This document shows positions 16,096-24,740 of a DNA stretch of 29,280 bases, one piece after another. Source of the stretch: Gudongella sp964575895 (GTDB taxonomy: Bacteria > Bacillota > Clostridia > Tissierellales > Tissierellaceae); assembly GCA_964575895.1 (NCBI GenBank), contig CAZNTE010000031.1:1-29280 (forward strand), in the 5' to 3' direction. How positions within the stretch are numbered: position 1 is the stretch's first letter; every line of letters starts with the position of its first letter. A program made the position numbers and the translations under genes. A model generated the notes under the pieces. It saw nothing but the letters and a program-made list of their open reading frames with translations. It made no database searches and had not been told where the DNA came from.

Positions 16096-16605
16096 GTGAG
16101 TCCAATAATTTATAGGTTAATTTTAATGGGGATTGTATTGATAGTTGGGACTATAACATTTATTTATTTCTTAAGCAATGGCTATATGTCATTAAGTGTA
16201 TTGGGACTTTCAATTATTACATATAGTATATTCAAACTACATAGACTTTATAAAAAAAAGAAGATTTTACATCTAATTATTGACAATCCACTACTTGCTT
16301 ACCCCTCAGATATAAATAACACCAAAGAAGACAAATATTCTGATTATCAAAAGACAATATTTTCAACCTTTGGTTTATTACATAATAACCAGGTTTATTC
16401 TTGGGGATACCAAGGTTTAAAAGGAAATAAACTTCTAGATGTTAATATAGGCAAAGATAAAATTAGTATTAGATATGGCACTTGTGATTATAAAGAGGAT
16501 CTGGTATTTGAACACCAAATAGAATATAAGAAGGATGCTGAAAACTTAAGAAAAAAGATACTAATAGAAACTGGTATCAAGGCAAGTATGGAAGAGTGGC
16601 TATAA
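16096..16605 (+). CDS. Small membrane protein of unknown function
   Basis: I do not recognise this 169-residue protein. Two transmembrane helices lie at about 5-27 and 31-50. A basic stretch (KLHRLYKKKK) then places the rest on the cytoplasmic side, and a soluble C-terminal domain (about 60-169) follows with alternating strand-like segments (KLLDVNIGKDKISIRYG). The C-terminus is helical. The start is GTG at 16096, preceded by AAAGGAGG at 16080-16087. It lies 53 bases upstream of the lipoprotein gene without a clear terminator between them, so cotranscription is possible. Confidence 0.7.
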   Translation: MSPIIYRLILMGIVLIVGTITFIYFLSNGYMSLSVLGLSIITYSIFKLHRLYKKKKILHLIIDNPLLAYPSDINNTKEDKYSDYQKTIFSTFGLLHNNQVYSWGYQGLKGNKLLDVNIGKDKISIRYGTCDYKEDLVFEHQIEYKKDAENLRKKILIETGIKASMEEWL

Positions 16606-16658
16606 GGTATATTCCATGGTGGAGTGAAGATTATTTGAAATAAAGGAGGATGGAGTAG

Positions 16659-18644
16659 ATGAAAAACAGAATTATATCAATATTATTAATTATTTCGATG
16701 ATTACAAGCATTGTGACCCTAACTGGATGTGGAAGAGAAGGTGAAGAAGAGGCGACGATTAATATAGATTACCCAAAAGAAGTAAGTGGGATCCTAAATG
16801 AAGAAAACCTTTCCATCTCAAATGAAGGAGTATCACTTACCATAGAGGAGTGGTCTCTGGTTAATGATACCAATGTTACCATTAAAAAAGTTGAAAATCC
16901 TCCACCAATTACTGTAGAGGATGAAGAAGTTGTACCTCTTGTTTATGACTTTAATATGGAGGGTGAAGTTACTGGAATCATAGAGTTAAGGATTCCCTGT
17001 GATGCTCCAGAAGAGGAAGTTTTTGCTGGATATTTTAACCCGGAAACTAGTACATGGGAACCAGTGGAATCTTACTACGACAGTGAAAATAAAACTGTAG
17101 TAATTAAGACAAATCACTTATCTACATATGGAGTATTTACTATAAAAAATCCTAATAAGAGATATGCAATGTTAGCTTTTAGTAGTGATTTTAATTTGGA
17201 TGATATAAGTTTAGACCAAGCTATTAAAATGCTAGAAACATCAATGTATGATAAGGACTCATTCTATCAGGATAGTTTTGATTTGGTATCAAAGATGGTG
17301 GGTATTCATGGAGGAATTACTACAAACTTAGTAGATGTGGCAAATGGAATAAGTGAAGGATATGTTCCTACATTTAGTGAAGGTTTAAAAAAGAGTGTAA
17401 CATACTTGGGATATTCTTTGACTGTTTTTGAGATATTGCAAGCTTATAGTCAAGATGATCATAAATCCATGGTGTTTAAGACAATCGAAGGTATGACTGG
17501 ATATATATTAGATGAGGTCAGCACTTATGTGGGTACTACATCAATGGCTGCAGGAATGTTTTCAGTTGGACTTGTCAACTACGCACTAAATGAGTTTATC
17601 GCAGAGGCAATTAGTGGGAGAATTGATATTTATACCAAAGCCTATGATCTATATTACAAAGAAAAAGGTAGATCAAATAAACAATGGGTAACCTTAATAA
17701 GAAAAATGGTTGAAAATGGAAAAGATCCAGAACAGGTCGTGAAAGATATATCTAAGGAACTAAATAGGTATGCCTATGAATTTTGGGAAGATGATACAAC
17801 TGTTGGAATCTATGGGAAGGAAGCAAGTCCTCAAGGCTGGTCTACAAGTTCTTTAGGTGGCCTAAACGAAAGGATCAAAAAGGAAATAAGTGAAGAGAGA
17901 AAGGGAGACTTGGAGAGATTAGTAGATGTCATACTAGGTAGGATACATGCTGAGAATATGATGAGCATTAAAGATGATATAAGAAAGGGACTAGTTAATT
18001 ACCAAAAAAGAATGAATTCAATAGTTAATATAAAAGTTACAGATACAAATGCTGATGAAAAACCATCACACTTTGCTGGTGCAACTCTAAGATTCGTTGA
18101 TTTACCATCAACTATTGAAGATCCTGAAGGGTGGCAGGCTGTTATCTCAGATAAAGGGGAGGCATTAATAAGATTTAGAGTTATTGCACATATAATGGCA
18201 AATAGCCCTAGAAGGATGGAGATTGTAAAAGTAACAGAGGAAAAGGAAGAAGTGATGATAAGGTTCAATGCAAAATTTTCTATTCCAGACTCCAAATTAG
18301 ATCTTGCAGATTTATACACTACTTTTGATTACCCAAAAAATATAGGTGGTAGTTATGTAGTTTCAATGTATAATACAACAACCCAGAAGACCATAGATGA
18401 CTTGATAATGACTGTAAATGTTACAAAGGAAGTATCAGATGGATCTTATATTGATATTTATTTAGAAAATAATGGTTCAGTATATGTAAATAACAACTAT
18501 TTTTATAGCTATAAGACTGGTAAAGTTAATTATGCCTTAGGAGAAATGAGTTTTTCTAAAGTTGGAGACAATGGGGTTGCATTTAAGTTTGATGCTTTAG
18601 ATCCTCAGAAGAAAGTATGGGGCTCATTTACAGGGCAAAAATGA
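16659..18644 (+). CDS. Large exported lipoprotein of unknown function
   Basis: This 661-residue protein starts with a lipoprotein signal: MKNRIISILLI, a hydrophobic core, and lipobox LTGC with Cys24. The mature N-terminal region (about 35-165) is beta-rich and ends NHLSTYGVFTIKNP, a segment seen in surface proteins with a ZU5-like or adhesin-type domain. A mainly helical middle part (about 180-470) includes a small-residue stretch (TTSMAAGMFSVGLVNYALNEF) that could be a hydrophobic hairpin. The C-terminus (about 540-661) is again beta-rich. It is probably attached to the outer membrane face. I cannot assign a function. The ATG at 16659 follows AAAGGAGGATGG at 16642-16653. Confidence 0.75.
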   Translation: MKNRIISILLIISMITSIVTLTGCGREGEEEATINIDYPKEVSGILNEENLSISNEGVSLTIEEWSLVNDTNVTIKKVENPPPITVEDEEVVPLVYDFNMEGEVTGIIELRIPCDAPEEEVFAGYFNPETSTWEPVESYYDSENKTVVIKTNHLSTYGVFTIKNPNKRYAMLAFSSDFNLDDISLDQAIKMLETSMYDKDSFYQDSFDLVSKMVGIHGGITTNLVDVANGISEGYVPTFSEGLKKSVTYLGYSLTVFEILQAYSQDDHKSMVFKTIEGMTGYILDEVSTYVGTTSMAAGMFSVGLVNYALNEFIAEAISGRIDIYTKAYDLYYKEKGRSNKQWVTLIRKMVENGKDPEQVVKDISKELNRYAYEFWEDDTTVGIYGKEASPQGWSTSSLGGLNERIKKEISEERKGDLERLVDVILGRIHAENMMSIKDDIRKGLVNYQKRMNSIVNIKVTDTNADEKPSHFAGATLRFVDLPSTIEDPEGWQAVISDKGEALIRFRVIAHIMANSPRRMEIVKVTEEKEEVMIRFNAKFSIPDSKLDLADLYTTFDYPKNIGGSYVVSMYNTTTQKTIDDLIMTVNVTKEVSDGSYIDIYLENNGSVYVNNNYFYSYKTGKVNYALGEMSFSKVGDNGVAFKFDALDPQKKVWGSFTGQK

Positions 18645-18670
18645 AAATAGATAATATATGACCAACTATG

Positions 18671-18701
18671 AGCTCTTTGTATTTAATGTATACAAAGAGC
18701 T
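18671..18701 (+). terminator. 12-bp hairpin after the large lipoprotein gene
   Basis: AGCTCTTTGTAT (18671-18682) and ATACAAAGAGCT (18690-18701) are perfect reverse complements with a 7-nt loop. Only TT follows, so termination strength is uncertain. Confidence 0.6.
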
Positions 18702-18843
18702 TTAGTATGTATTTAGCTAAAATTCATTAGTTCTGTTTACATTGAACTCAAAAAGGGTTACTATTTTAGTAAGGTCATAGATTTCATATAGATATTGTGT
18801 ATTCAAAGTTAAAGAAAATTCTTTAAGAAAGGATAAATCCATT

Positions 18844-21213
18844 ATGAATTATAATACAGAAATTCTTAGTATAATTAATATATTTAACATTCCGATTATA
18901 ATTTTGGAGGAATCTTATGATCTTAATGAGATAAAGGTAGTTGCAATGAATTATGAATTTCATGAATTTAGTGGATATGAAACTTATGATTTAGAAGATG
19001 CTGCATTAAATAGTCAGATGAATGATTTTTTCCTTTCAACTAAAGATAACAAGAAAAATAGATGTGTTTTATATAATAAACAGGGAAATAGTTTAGAAGT
19101 AGAAGTATTGACTTCAAAGATTATAATTAAGGGCAAGAATAACTATATTTTACAATTCATAGAAGTCAAAGATGAATATGCGAATTTTAACCAATCTCAT
19201 TATAATACATTAATTGACAAGAGCCCAGAAATCATATACTATGTGGGGCCTAATGGTAGAATAATAGATATAAGTTACTCATGTCAGGATTTGATTAAGT
19301 ATAGTAGGGAGGAGCTCTTTGACCAACATTTTTCTACGTTGATATACAAAGATGATTTGCCCAAAGTTTATGAGTATTTTAATAAAGTCATGGACAATGA
19401 GACAGTAAAGTTTGAGTTTCGAATTAATTCAAAAGATAATAGCATTATTTATTTTGAGGCTTCTGCCATACCAGTTCTTGATGAAGATGGGATAACACAT
19501 ATCCTAGGTATTGCAAGGGATGTAACATATAAGAAAGAAGTCGAGAACAAACTCTTAGAAAGTGAGCAACTATATAGATCATTATTTGATGATAATGTGG
19601 ATGCTGTAATAACATTTGATTTAGAAGGTAGATTTGCTTATGTTAATAAGGCTACTGAAGAGTTAATGGGATATAAGAAAGAAGATTTGATTGGAAATTC
19701 ATTTTTGCCATACATAGTAGAAGATAGACAGGAATACACAATTAAAGAGTTTATGAAGGTATTAGATGGAAAATCTATACAGTATGAAACAGCTATGTAT
19801 AATAGTAAAATGGAAATTATTGAGCTACATATTACTGTTATTCCAGTAATGTTAAATGGGGAGATAAAGGGAATACATTGCATTGGGAAGGATATTACCC
19901 TGCAGAAAAGAGCCGAGGAGACACTTAAAGAGATGGCATATTATGACTATTTGACTAGATTACCCAATCAATACTCGCTAAATAGTTATATAAAATCTAT
20001 GATAAATTCAAAAGTACAATTTGGTATCATGATGATAGACTTAGATAGATTTAAAAATATTAATGATAACTGGGGACATGAGACAGGGGATATATTATTA
20101 AAAGAAGTATCCTACAGACTATTAAATGGATTGCCTAATAATGCCAGAGTATTTAGGTATGGTGGTGATGAGTATATTATAACTATAAAACATGGTAGTT
20201 ATAATGAACTAATTAGTGTAGCAAAGTCAGTACAGAATTTGTTTAGAGAAAGTTTCGTATTAAATGGTATAGAAGTATACGTATCAGCAAGCATAGGAAT
20301 AAGTTTATTTCCTGAAGATGGTGAGAGTATAGATGTATTATTTAAAAAGGCTGACAATGCTATGTATTACTCTAAGAAGCATGGTAGGAACAATATGTTG
20401 TTATACAAAAACATTGAAAAAGAACAAGATGACCAACTAACTAAAATTGAACCTCTTTTAAGGAATGCAATTAATAATAATGAGTTATTTCTAGTATACC
20501 AACCTCAAATAGACTTATCTACCAAGTGTATTGATGGGGTAGAAGTTTTGTTAAGATGGAACAACCCGGTTTTAGGAAATGTATCTCCATACAGGTTTAT
20601 ACCAATTGCAGAAGATAGTGGATTGATAATCGATATTGGAAATTGGGTGTTAAGGAATGCTTGCCAGCAGTTATCACTGTGGATAAATAAGGAGATTAAT
20701 AATATAAGCATATCAATCAATATTTCAATACACCAATTCTATCAGGCTGATTTTGTAAGAAACATCAAAAATGTAGTTGATGAATACAAGATACCACCTG
20801 AGCTTGTGGTCTTGGAAATAACAGAATCAATAGCATCCAATTCAGATGTGATTTTAGCTAAGTTAAATGCCTTAAAAGATATAGGGATTAAGATATCTAT
20901 TGATGATTTTGGTACAGGGTATAGTTCCTTAAAGTATTTAAAGGAATTCCCAATTGATTATCTTAAAATTGACAAGTCATTTGTTCAAGGGATTGGGTAT
21001 AATAGTAAGGATCAAGATATTGTTGAGACAATAATAATGCTTGCCAAGAATCTTGGATTACAAACAATAGCTGAAGGAACAGAAACACAAGATGAAATTA
21101 ATTTTCTAAGAGATAAGAACTGTAATCTTGCCCAAGGTTATTATTACTGTAAACCGATCATTGCTGAAAAGTTTGAGAGATGGTTAAAGGATTATGAAGC
21201 ATGCAAAAAATGA
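18844..21213 (+). CDS. PAS-PAS-PAS-GGDEF-EAL cyclic-di-GMP turnover protein
   Basis: This 789-residue cytoplasmic protein has three PAS-type sensor modules (about 10-110, degenerate; 118-228; 240-352), a GGDEF domain (about 360-522) and an EAL domain (about 530-785). The GGDEF motif is GGDEY at 440-444, a tolerated variant, and there is no RxxD inhibitory site just upstream. The EAL domain has EVLLR (567-571), ITES, DDFGTGYSS (687-695), LKIDKSFV, AEGTET and GYYYCKP, so its catalytic residues look complete. It could both make and hydrolyse c-di-GMP; PAS ligands would set the balance. No transmembrane segment is present. The ATG at 18844 follows AAAGGAT at 18829-18835. It is monocistronic. Confidence 0.93.
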   Translation: MNYNTEILSIINIFNIPIIILEESYDLNEIKVVAMNYEFHEFSGYETYDLEDAALNSQMNDFFLSTKDNKKNRCVLYNKQGNSLEVEVLTSKIIIKGKNNYILQFIEVKDEYANFNQSHYNTLIDKSPEIIYYVGPNGRIIDISYSCQDLIKYSREELFDQHFSTLIYKDDLPKVYEYFNKVMDNETVKFEFRINSKDNSIIYFEASAIPVLDEDGITHILGIARDVTYKKEVENKLLESEQLYRSLFDDNVDAVITFDLEGRFAYVNKATEELMGYKKEDLIGNSFLPYIVEDRQEYTIKEFMKVLDGKSIQYETAMYNSKMEIIELHITVIPVMLNGEIKGIHCIGKDITLQKRAEETLKEMAYYDYLTRLPNQYSLNSYIKSMINSKVQFGIMMIDLDRFKNINDNWGHETGDILLKEVSYRLLNGLPNNARVFRYGGDEYIITIKHGSYNELISVAKSVQNLFRESFVLNGIEVYVSASIGISLFPEDGESIDVLFKKADNAMYYSKKHGRNNMLLYKNIEKEQDDQLTKIEPLLRNAINNNELFLVYQPQIDLSTKCIDGVEVLLRWNNPVLGNVSPYRFIPIAEDSGLIIDIGNWVLRNACQQLSLWINKEINNISISINISIHQFYQADFVRNIKNVVDEYKIPPELVVLEITESIASNSDVILAKLNALKDIGIKISIDDFGTGYSSLKYLKEFPIDYLKIDKSFVQGIGYNSKDQDIVETIIMLAKNLGLQTIAEGTETQDEINFLRDKNCNLAQGYYYCKPIIAEKFERWLKDYEACKK

Positions 21214-21226
21214 ATTTGAAAATCTG

Positions 21227-21256
21227 GGATATTTCATAAAGATGGAATATCCTATC
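21227..21256 (+). terminator. Hairpin between the GGDEF-EAL gene and the FabK-like gene
   Basis: GGATATT (21227-21233) pairs with AATATCC (21246-21252), followed by TATCTTTT. It sits only about 20 bases before the next start, so it may terminate or attenuate. Confidence 0.5.
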
Positions 21257-21275
21257 TTTTGAAAGGATGAAAGTA

Positions 21276-22172
21276 ATGAAAAACAGATTAACAGAATTAT
21301 TAAATATTGAATACCCAATTATTCAGGGTGCTATGGCCCAAATTTCTAATAGTCAACTGGCAGCAGCTGTTAGTGAGGCAGGAGGAGCGGGGATAATTGG
21401 AGCAGGTGGACACGATGCTAAATGGGTAAGAGAAGAAATAGTTAAAATCAGAGAATTAACTAAAAAACCTTTTGGAGTAAATGTAGTTTTAATGGAAGAG
21501 GATAAGGAAAATATTATTGATGTTATTTGTGAATTAAAACCTACCTTTGTAACTTTTGGAGCAGGAAATCCAGTCCCATATATCAAGAAGGTAAAGGATG
21601 CAGGTGTTTTGGCTATCCCTGTAGTTGCAAACTTAAAACAAGCAAAGAAGGTAGAAAAAGAAGGCGCTGATGCACTTGTTATAGAAGGGATGGAGGCAGG
21701 AGGACACATTGGTAGTCAAACCTTAATGTCTCTTATGACTAATATAATACCCAACATATCAATTCCCATAATAGCAGCTGGAGGGATAGTTGATAAGAGA
21801 GGATTTTTAGCTGCTTTAGCCATGGGAGTTGAAGGAGTACAAATGGGGAGTAGATTTTTTGTATCTAAAGAATGTCCAGCTCATGAAAATGCAAAGCAAA
21901 AAGTTATAGAATCTCTAGATACAGATTCTGTAGTTCTTGGACATACCATTAGGCATGATGTAAGAGGTGTAAGAAATAAATTTTCAGATGAATATCTTAC
22001 TAAAGAATACAGTGACTTACCTCGAAGTAGCTTAGCTGGTTTAATGAGAGGAGTATATAAAAAAGCTGTAATTGATGGGGATGTGGAAAATGGATTTGTC
22101 CAAATTGGACAAAGTCTTGATCCAATTAAGTCAATATTAAGTTGCGAAGAAATTATTAAGATGATGATATAG
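21276..22172 (+). CDS. fabK: FabK-like enoyl-ACP reductase / nitronate monooxygenase family flavoprotein
   Basis: This FMN-dependent TIM-barrel protein is 298 residues from ATG 21276. GAAAGGAT at 21261-21268 is well spaced for it and overlaps the alternative ATG at 21267. Landmarks are IQGAMAQISNSQLAAAVSEAGG near the N-terminus (shown in part: IIQGAM, SEAGGAGIIG), KPFGVN, the catalytic-loop EGMEAGGHIG and the FMN-phosphate region IIAAGGI...GVEGVQMGSRF. EGMEAGGHIG with the NADH-type region favours FabK, the last step of the fatty acid elongation cycle, but the nitronate monooxygenase assignment cannot be excluded. It stands alone rather than in a fab cluster, which suggests a paralogue or a nitronate/other role. 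Confidence 0.82.
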   Translation: MKNRLTELLNIEYPIIQGAMAQISNSQLAAAVSEAGGAGIIGAGGHDAKWVREEIVKIRELTKKPFGVNVVLMEEDKENIIDVICELKPTFVTFGAGNPVPYIKKVKDAGVLAIPVVANLKQAKKVEKEGADALVIEGMEAGGHIGSQTLMSLMTNIIPNISIPIIAAGGIVDKRGFLAALAMGVEGVQMGSRFFVSKECPAHENAKQKVIESLDTDSVVLGHTIRHDVRGVRNKFSDEYLTKEYSDLPRSSLAGLMRGVYKKAVIDGDVENGFVQIGQSLDPIKSILSCEEIIKMMI

Positions 22173-22175
22173 CAT

Positions 22176-22214
22176 AAGAGGAGTTATTGGGGTTAAGTCT
22201 ATGTAACTCCTCTT
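22176..22214 (+). terminator. 11-bp perfect hairpin after the FabK-like gene
   Basis: AAGAGGAGTTA (22176-22186) and TAACTCCTCTT (22204-22214) form a perfect stem with a 17-nt loop. The downstream T tract is weak (AATATATAT). Confidence 0.55.
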
Positions 22215-22308
22215 AATATATATATTTAAAATACTCTATCAATATGGTAACGTAATATTGTAAAGGTAAATAATAGTTATCGTTGAACTTGGATTGGAGT
22301 TGATATAA

Positions 22309-22767
22309 ATGGAAGAGGAATTAATAGCTCCTTGCGGTATTAATTGCAAATTATGTATAGCATACCAGTTTAAGGACAAGGATATTAACAAAAGAGGGTT
22401 CCATAGACGCTATTGTCCAGGATGTATACCAAGAGGAAGCAATTGTCTGCATATGGGAGATTCATGTGATCTATTAAAAAATGGAATAGTAAGATTCTGC
22501 TATGAGTGCGAGAAATTTCCATGCAAAAGATTGAAGGCATTGGATAAAAGGTATAGGAGTAAGTATCAAGTTAGTGCAATAGATAATCTTAATTACATAA
22601 GGGACAAAGGACTTGAAGAATTCTTAAGTTCTCAGGATGCTATATGGAAGTGTAAGAAATGCAATGATTTTATTTGCTGTCATAATGGATTATGTTTAAA
22701 TTGTGAAATAGAGGTCTTTGTTAAGAATCCTAGATATAGATGGGACCATTTAATAGATAAGGATTAG
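22309..22767 (+). CDS. DUF3795 cysteine-rich protein
   Basis: This 152-residue protein contains 16 cysteines. An N-terminal cluster (IAPCGINCKLC, Cys9/13/16), CPGC (36/39), CYEC (64/67) with EKFPC (72), and a C-terminal CKKC...CC...CLNC set (115-132) match DUF3795. The arrangement suggests binding of zinc or iron-sulfur clusters. Family function is unknown; it is common in anaerobes. The ATG at 22309 follows GGAG at 22295-22298. It is the first gene of a six-gene run with short gaps. No signal peptide is present. Confidence 0.88.
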   Translation: MEEELIAPCGINCKLCIAYQFKDKDINKRGFHRRYCPGCIPRGSNCLHMGDSCDLLKNGIVRFCYECEKFPCKRLKALDKRYRSKYQVSAIDNLNYIRDKGLEEFLSSQDAIWKCKKCNDFICCHNGLCLNCEIEVFVKNPRYRWDHLIDKD

Positions 22768-22780
22768 TGAGGTGATAAGA

Positions 22781-23260
22781 TTGAAACAAGAACACGAATC
22801 GGTTAAATTGATGTGGAGTAATTTTATTAAAGATAACAATGAAGATACATCAATAAAGGACAAAAGATATGAATCATGGTATTTTTGTAATAATGAGGAA
22901 GATGCAAATAAGTTGGTAGATCTAGTAAGAAAAGGAACTAAAAGAGGTACTGCTTCCCTTCATATTCTATATGAGATGGAAGAGGAGCCAATACCACAGG
23001 TTGGAGATTACAATATTCTTACTAATTGGAATGGGGTAGCCCAGTGTATTGTTATGGATGTAAATGTTCATATTTTACCATTTAAGGATGTAACTGAAGA
23101 ATTAGCTAATATAGAGGGTGAAGGAGATAAATCATTGAATTACTGGAGGAAAGTCCATCTAGAATTCTTTGAGGAAGAGGTAAAAAATATTGGGTTGGAA
23201 TTCAATGAAGATATGCTAATAGTGTTTGAAGAATTTAAATTAGTCTATCCGGTAGACTAG
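22781..23260 (+). CDS. ASCH-domain protein
   Basis: This protein is 159 residues when started at TTG 22781, which is properly spaced from GAGGTG (22769-22774). GTG at 22772 is an upstream in-frame option overlapping that ribosome binding site. The ASCH landmark GTKRGTAS is at residues 52-59, followed by PQVGDYNILTNWNG and VHILPFKDVTEELANIEGEGD (short landmarks only). ASCH domains have a PUA-like fold and are thought to bind RNA or modified nucleosides; some hydrolyse N4-acetylcytidine (YqfB). Length is close to the family's. It sits 13 bases after the DUF3795 gene, so cotranscription is likely. Confidence 0.88.
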   Translation: MKQEHESVKLMWSNFIKDNNEDTSIKDKRYESWYFCNNEEDANKLVDLVRKGTKRGTASLHILYEMEEEPIPQVGDYNILTNWNGVAQCIVMDVNVHILPFKDVTEELANIEGEGDKSLNYWRKVHLEFFEEEVKNIGLEFNEDMLIVFEEFKLVYPVD

Positions 23261-23273
23261 AGGAGGAATAATA

Positions 23274-23636
23274 ATGAAGTTTATTTGGAGTACTTTAAAG
23301 ATCATTAATATGGAAGAATCACTTAAATTTTACGAAGAAGTAATTGGCTTGAAAGTTGATAGTAGATTTAAACCCAACGAAAAATTAGAGATAGCCTTTC
23401 TTGGAGATGGAGAGACTAAAGTAGAACTAATTTGTGCAAAGGGAAGCTCAGATTTAAGTATAGGATCAGATATATCATGGGGATTTCAAGTTGACTCTTT
23501 AGCTGAATTTACTAACTTCTTGGTAGCTAAAAATATAGAGATAATAGAAGGTCCAATACAACCAAATCCATTTACAAAATTTATTTATATTAAAGATCCC
23601 AATGGATTAAAAATTCAAGTTGTAGAGAAGAGATAA
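23274..23636 (+). CDS. VOC / glyoxalase-fold protein
   Basis: This 120-residue protein has the vicinal-oxygen-chelate fold. It begins KFIWSTLKIINMEESLKFYEEVIGL, and the C-terminal half has IYIKDPNGLKIQVVE, typical of glyoxalase/bleomycin-resistance-like proteins. Glu51 and Glu118 occupy usual metal-ligand positions, but the N-terminal His is replaced in FIWSTL. The metal site may therefore be incomplete or different, and the substrate is unknown. The ATG at 23274 follows GAGGAGGAAT at 23261-23270, 13 bases after the ASCH gene. Confidence 0.85.
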   Translation: MKFIWSTLKIINMEESLKFYEEVIGLKVDSRFKPNEKLEIAFLGDGETKVELICAKGSSDLSIGSDISWGFQVDSLAEFTNFLVAKNIEIIEGPIQPNPFTKFIYIKDPNGLKIQVVEKR

Positions 23637-23654
23637 ATTAGGAGAGGTAATAAA

Positions 23655-24143
23655 ATGAAAGGCCTAAATAAGTATATTGAGGAGTATTACAAACAATTGG
23701 ACAAGGGCTATATTATTATTGCTTACAGAGAAATAATATCTTTTATGTCATCCTTAAAGTCATCTTTGGAAAAAGATTTGAAGGATTATCAAATTGGGAA
23801 TATATATCAAGGATATATGGATATGACCTACTTTCCAATCACAAATCTTAAACTAAAAGAGGAAAAATTAAAAGTAGCAGTGGTTTTTTTACACAAAGAA
23901 GCAAGGTTTGAATTATGGTTAAGTGGGACTAATAAAATTATTCAGAAATATCATATAGATAAGTTCAGAAAAATTGAAATAGGAAAGTATAAACTATCTG
24001 ATCCAAATCCTGGGGTTGATTCTATATTGGAATATATAATACTAGAAAGACCCAATTTCGAACAACAAGCTGAGATTGCAAATATTATAAAAGAAAAAAT
24101 CTTGGAATTTTTTGAAGACATTATAGAGTTATTAAAGTATTAG
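23655..24143 (+). CDS. DUF7000-like hypothetical protein
   Basis: This 162-residue soluble protein resembles the uncharacterised DUF7000 type: MKGLNKYIEEYYKQLDKG and AYREIISFMSSLKSSL at the start, IYQGYMDMTYFPIT (about 49-62), FLHKEARFELWLSG (about 78-91) and GVDSILEYIILERPNF later. No active-site motif is evident. The ATG at 23655 follows GGAGAGG at 23641-23647. It starts 18 bases after the VOC gene. Function unknown; the family name is from recall, not a search. Confidence 0.75.
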   Translation: MKGLNKYIEEYYKQLDKGYIIIAYREIISFMSSLKSSLEKDLKDYQIGNIYQGYMDMTYFPITNLKLKEEKLKVAVVFLHKEARFELWLSGTNKIIQKYHIDKFRKIEIGKYKLSDPNPGVDSILEYIILERPNFEQQAEIANIIKEKILEFFEDIIELLKY

Positions 24144-24175
24144 TATATTAATTAGGATTAAAGGAGGCACTACCC

Positions 24176-24718
24176 ATGAAGGAAGCAGAAATCTTAGTAT
24201 TATTAAAAGAAAGGTTTCAGAAGAATATGCAAAGACATAATTCCTTGAATTGGGATGATGTAGAGGACAAATTATTGAATAATAATGAGAAATTAAAGGT
24301 TTTAATACGGATGGAAGAAACTGGTGGGGAGCCTGATGTAATTGGTGTAGATAGTAGAACTGGGGAATTCATCTTCTGTGATTGTTCAAGAGAAAGTCCT
24401 AAAGCTCGATTCAATACTTGTTACGATCAAGAAGGAGAAAATCAACGGATTAAGAAGAAGATTTACCCTAAGGGCAATGCTTTAAGTATGGCGAAAGACA
24501 TAGGTATAGAATTATTGACTGAGGATGATTATTTCTACCTTCAAACCCTTGGTGAGTTTGATACTAAAACATCCTCCTGGTTAAGGACTCCAGATGACAT
24601 AAGGAAAAAAGGTGGTGCAATTTATGGAGATCATAGATTCGGAAGAACTTTTATTTACCATAATGGAGCACAGTCTTTTTATAGCAGTAGAGGTTTTAGA
24701 GGTACTATAAAAATATAA
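24176..24718 (+). CDS. DUF4256 family protein
   Basis: This 180-residue protein closely resembles DUF4256. RFQKNMQRHNSLNWDDVEDKL near the N-terminus, EETGGEPDVIGVDSRTGEFIF, CDCSRESPKAR, GIELLTEDDYFYLQTLGEFDTKTSSWL and a C-terminal HNGAQSFYSSRGFRG are its landmarks (cited in short pieces). Its role is unknown; conserved charged and aromatic residues (CDCSRESPK, GEPDVIG) suggest an enzyme. The ATG at 24176 follows AAAGGAGG at 24160-24167, 32 bases downstream of the previous gene. Confidence 0.87.
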   Translation: MKEAEILVLLKERFQKNMQRHNSLNWDDVEDKLLNNNEKLKVLIRMEETGGEPDVIGVDSRTGEFIFCDCSRESPKARFNTCYDQEGENQRIKKKIYPKGNALSMAKDIGIELLTEDDYFYLQTLGEFDTKTSSWLRTPDDIRKKGGAIYGDHRFGRTFIYHNGAQSFYSSRGFRGTIKI

Positions 24719-24740
24719 TCACAATGAAAGGGAGAGTCAA

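Noticed and set aside
21353..21709. 118-codon minus-strand frame inside the FabK-like gene
   Set aside because: Pro/Ala/Ser-rich antisense of a strongly conserved flavoprotein; no independent support.
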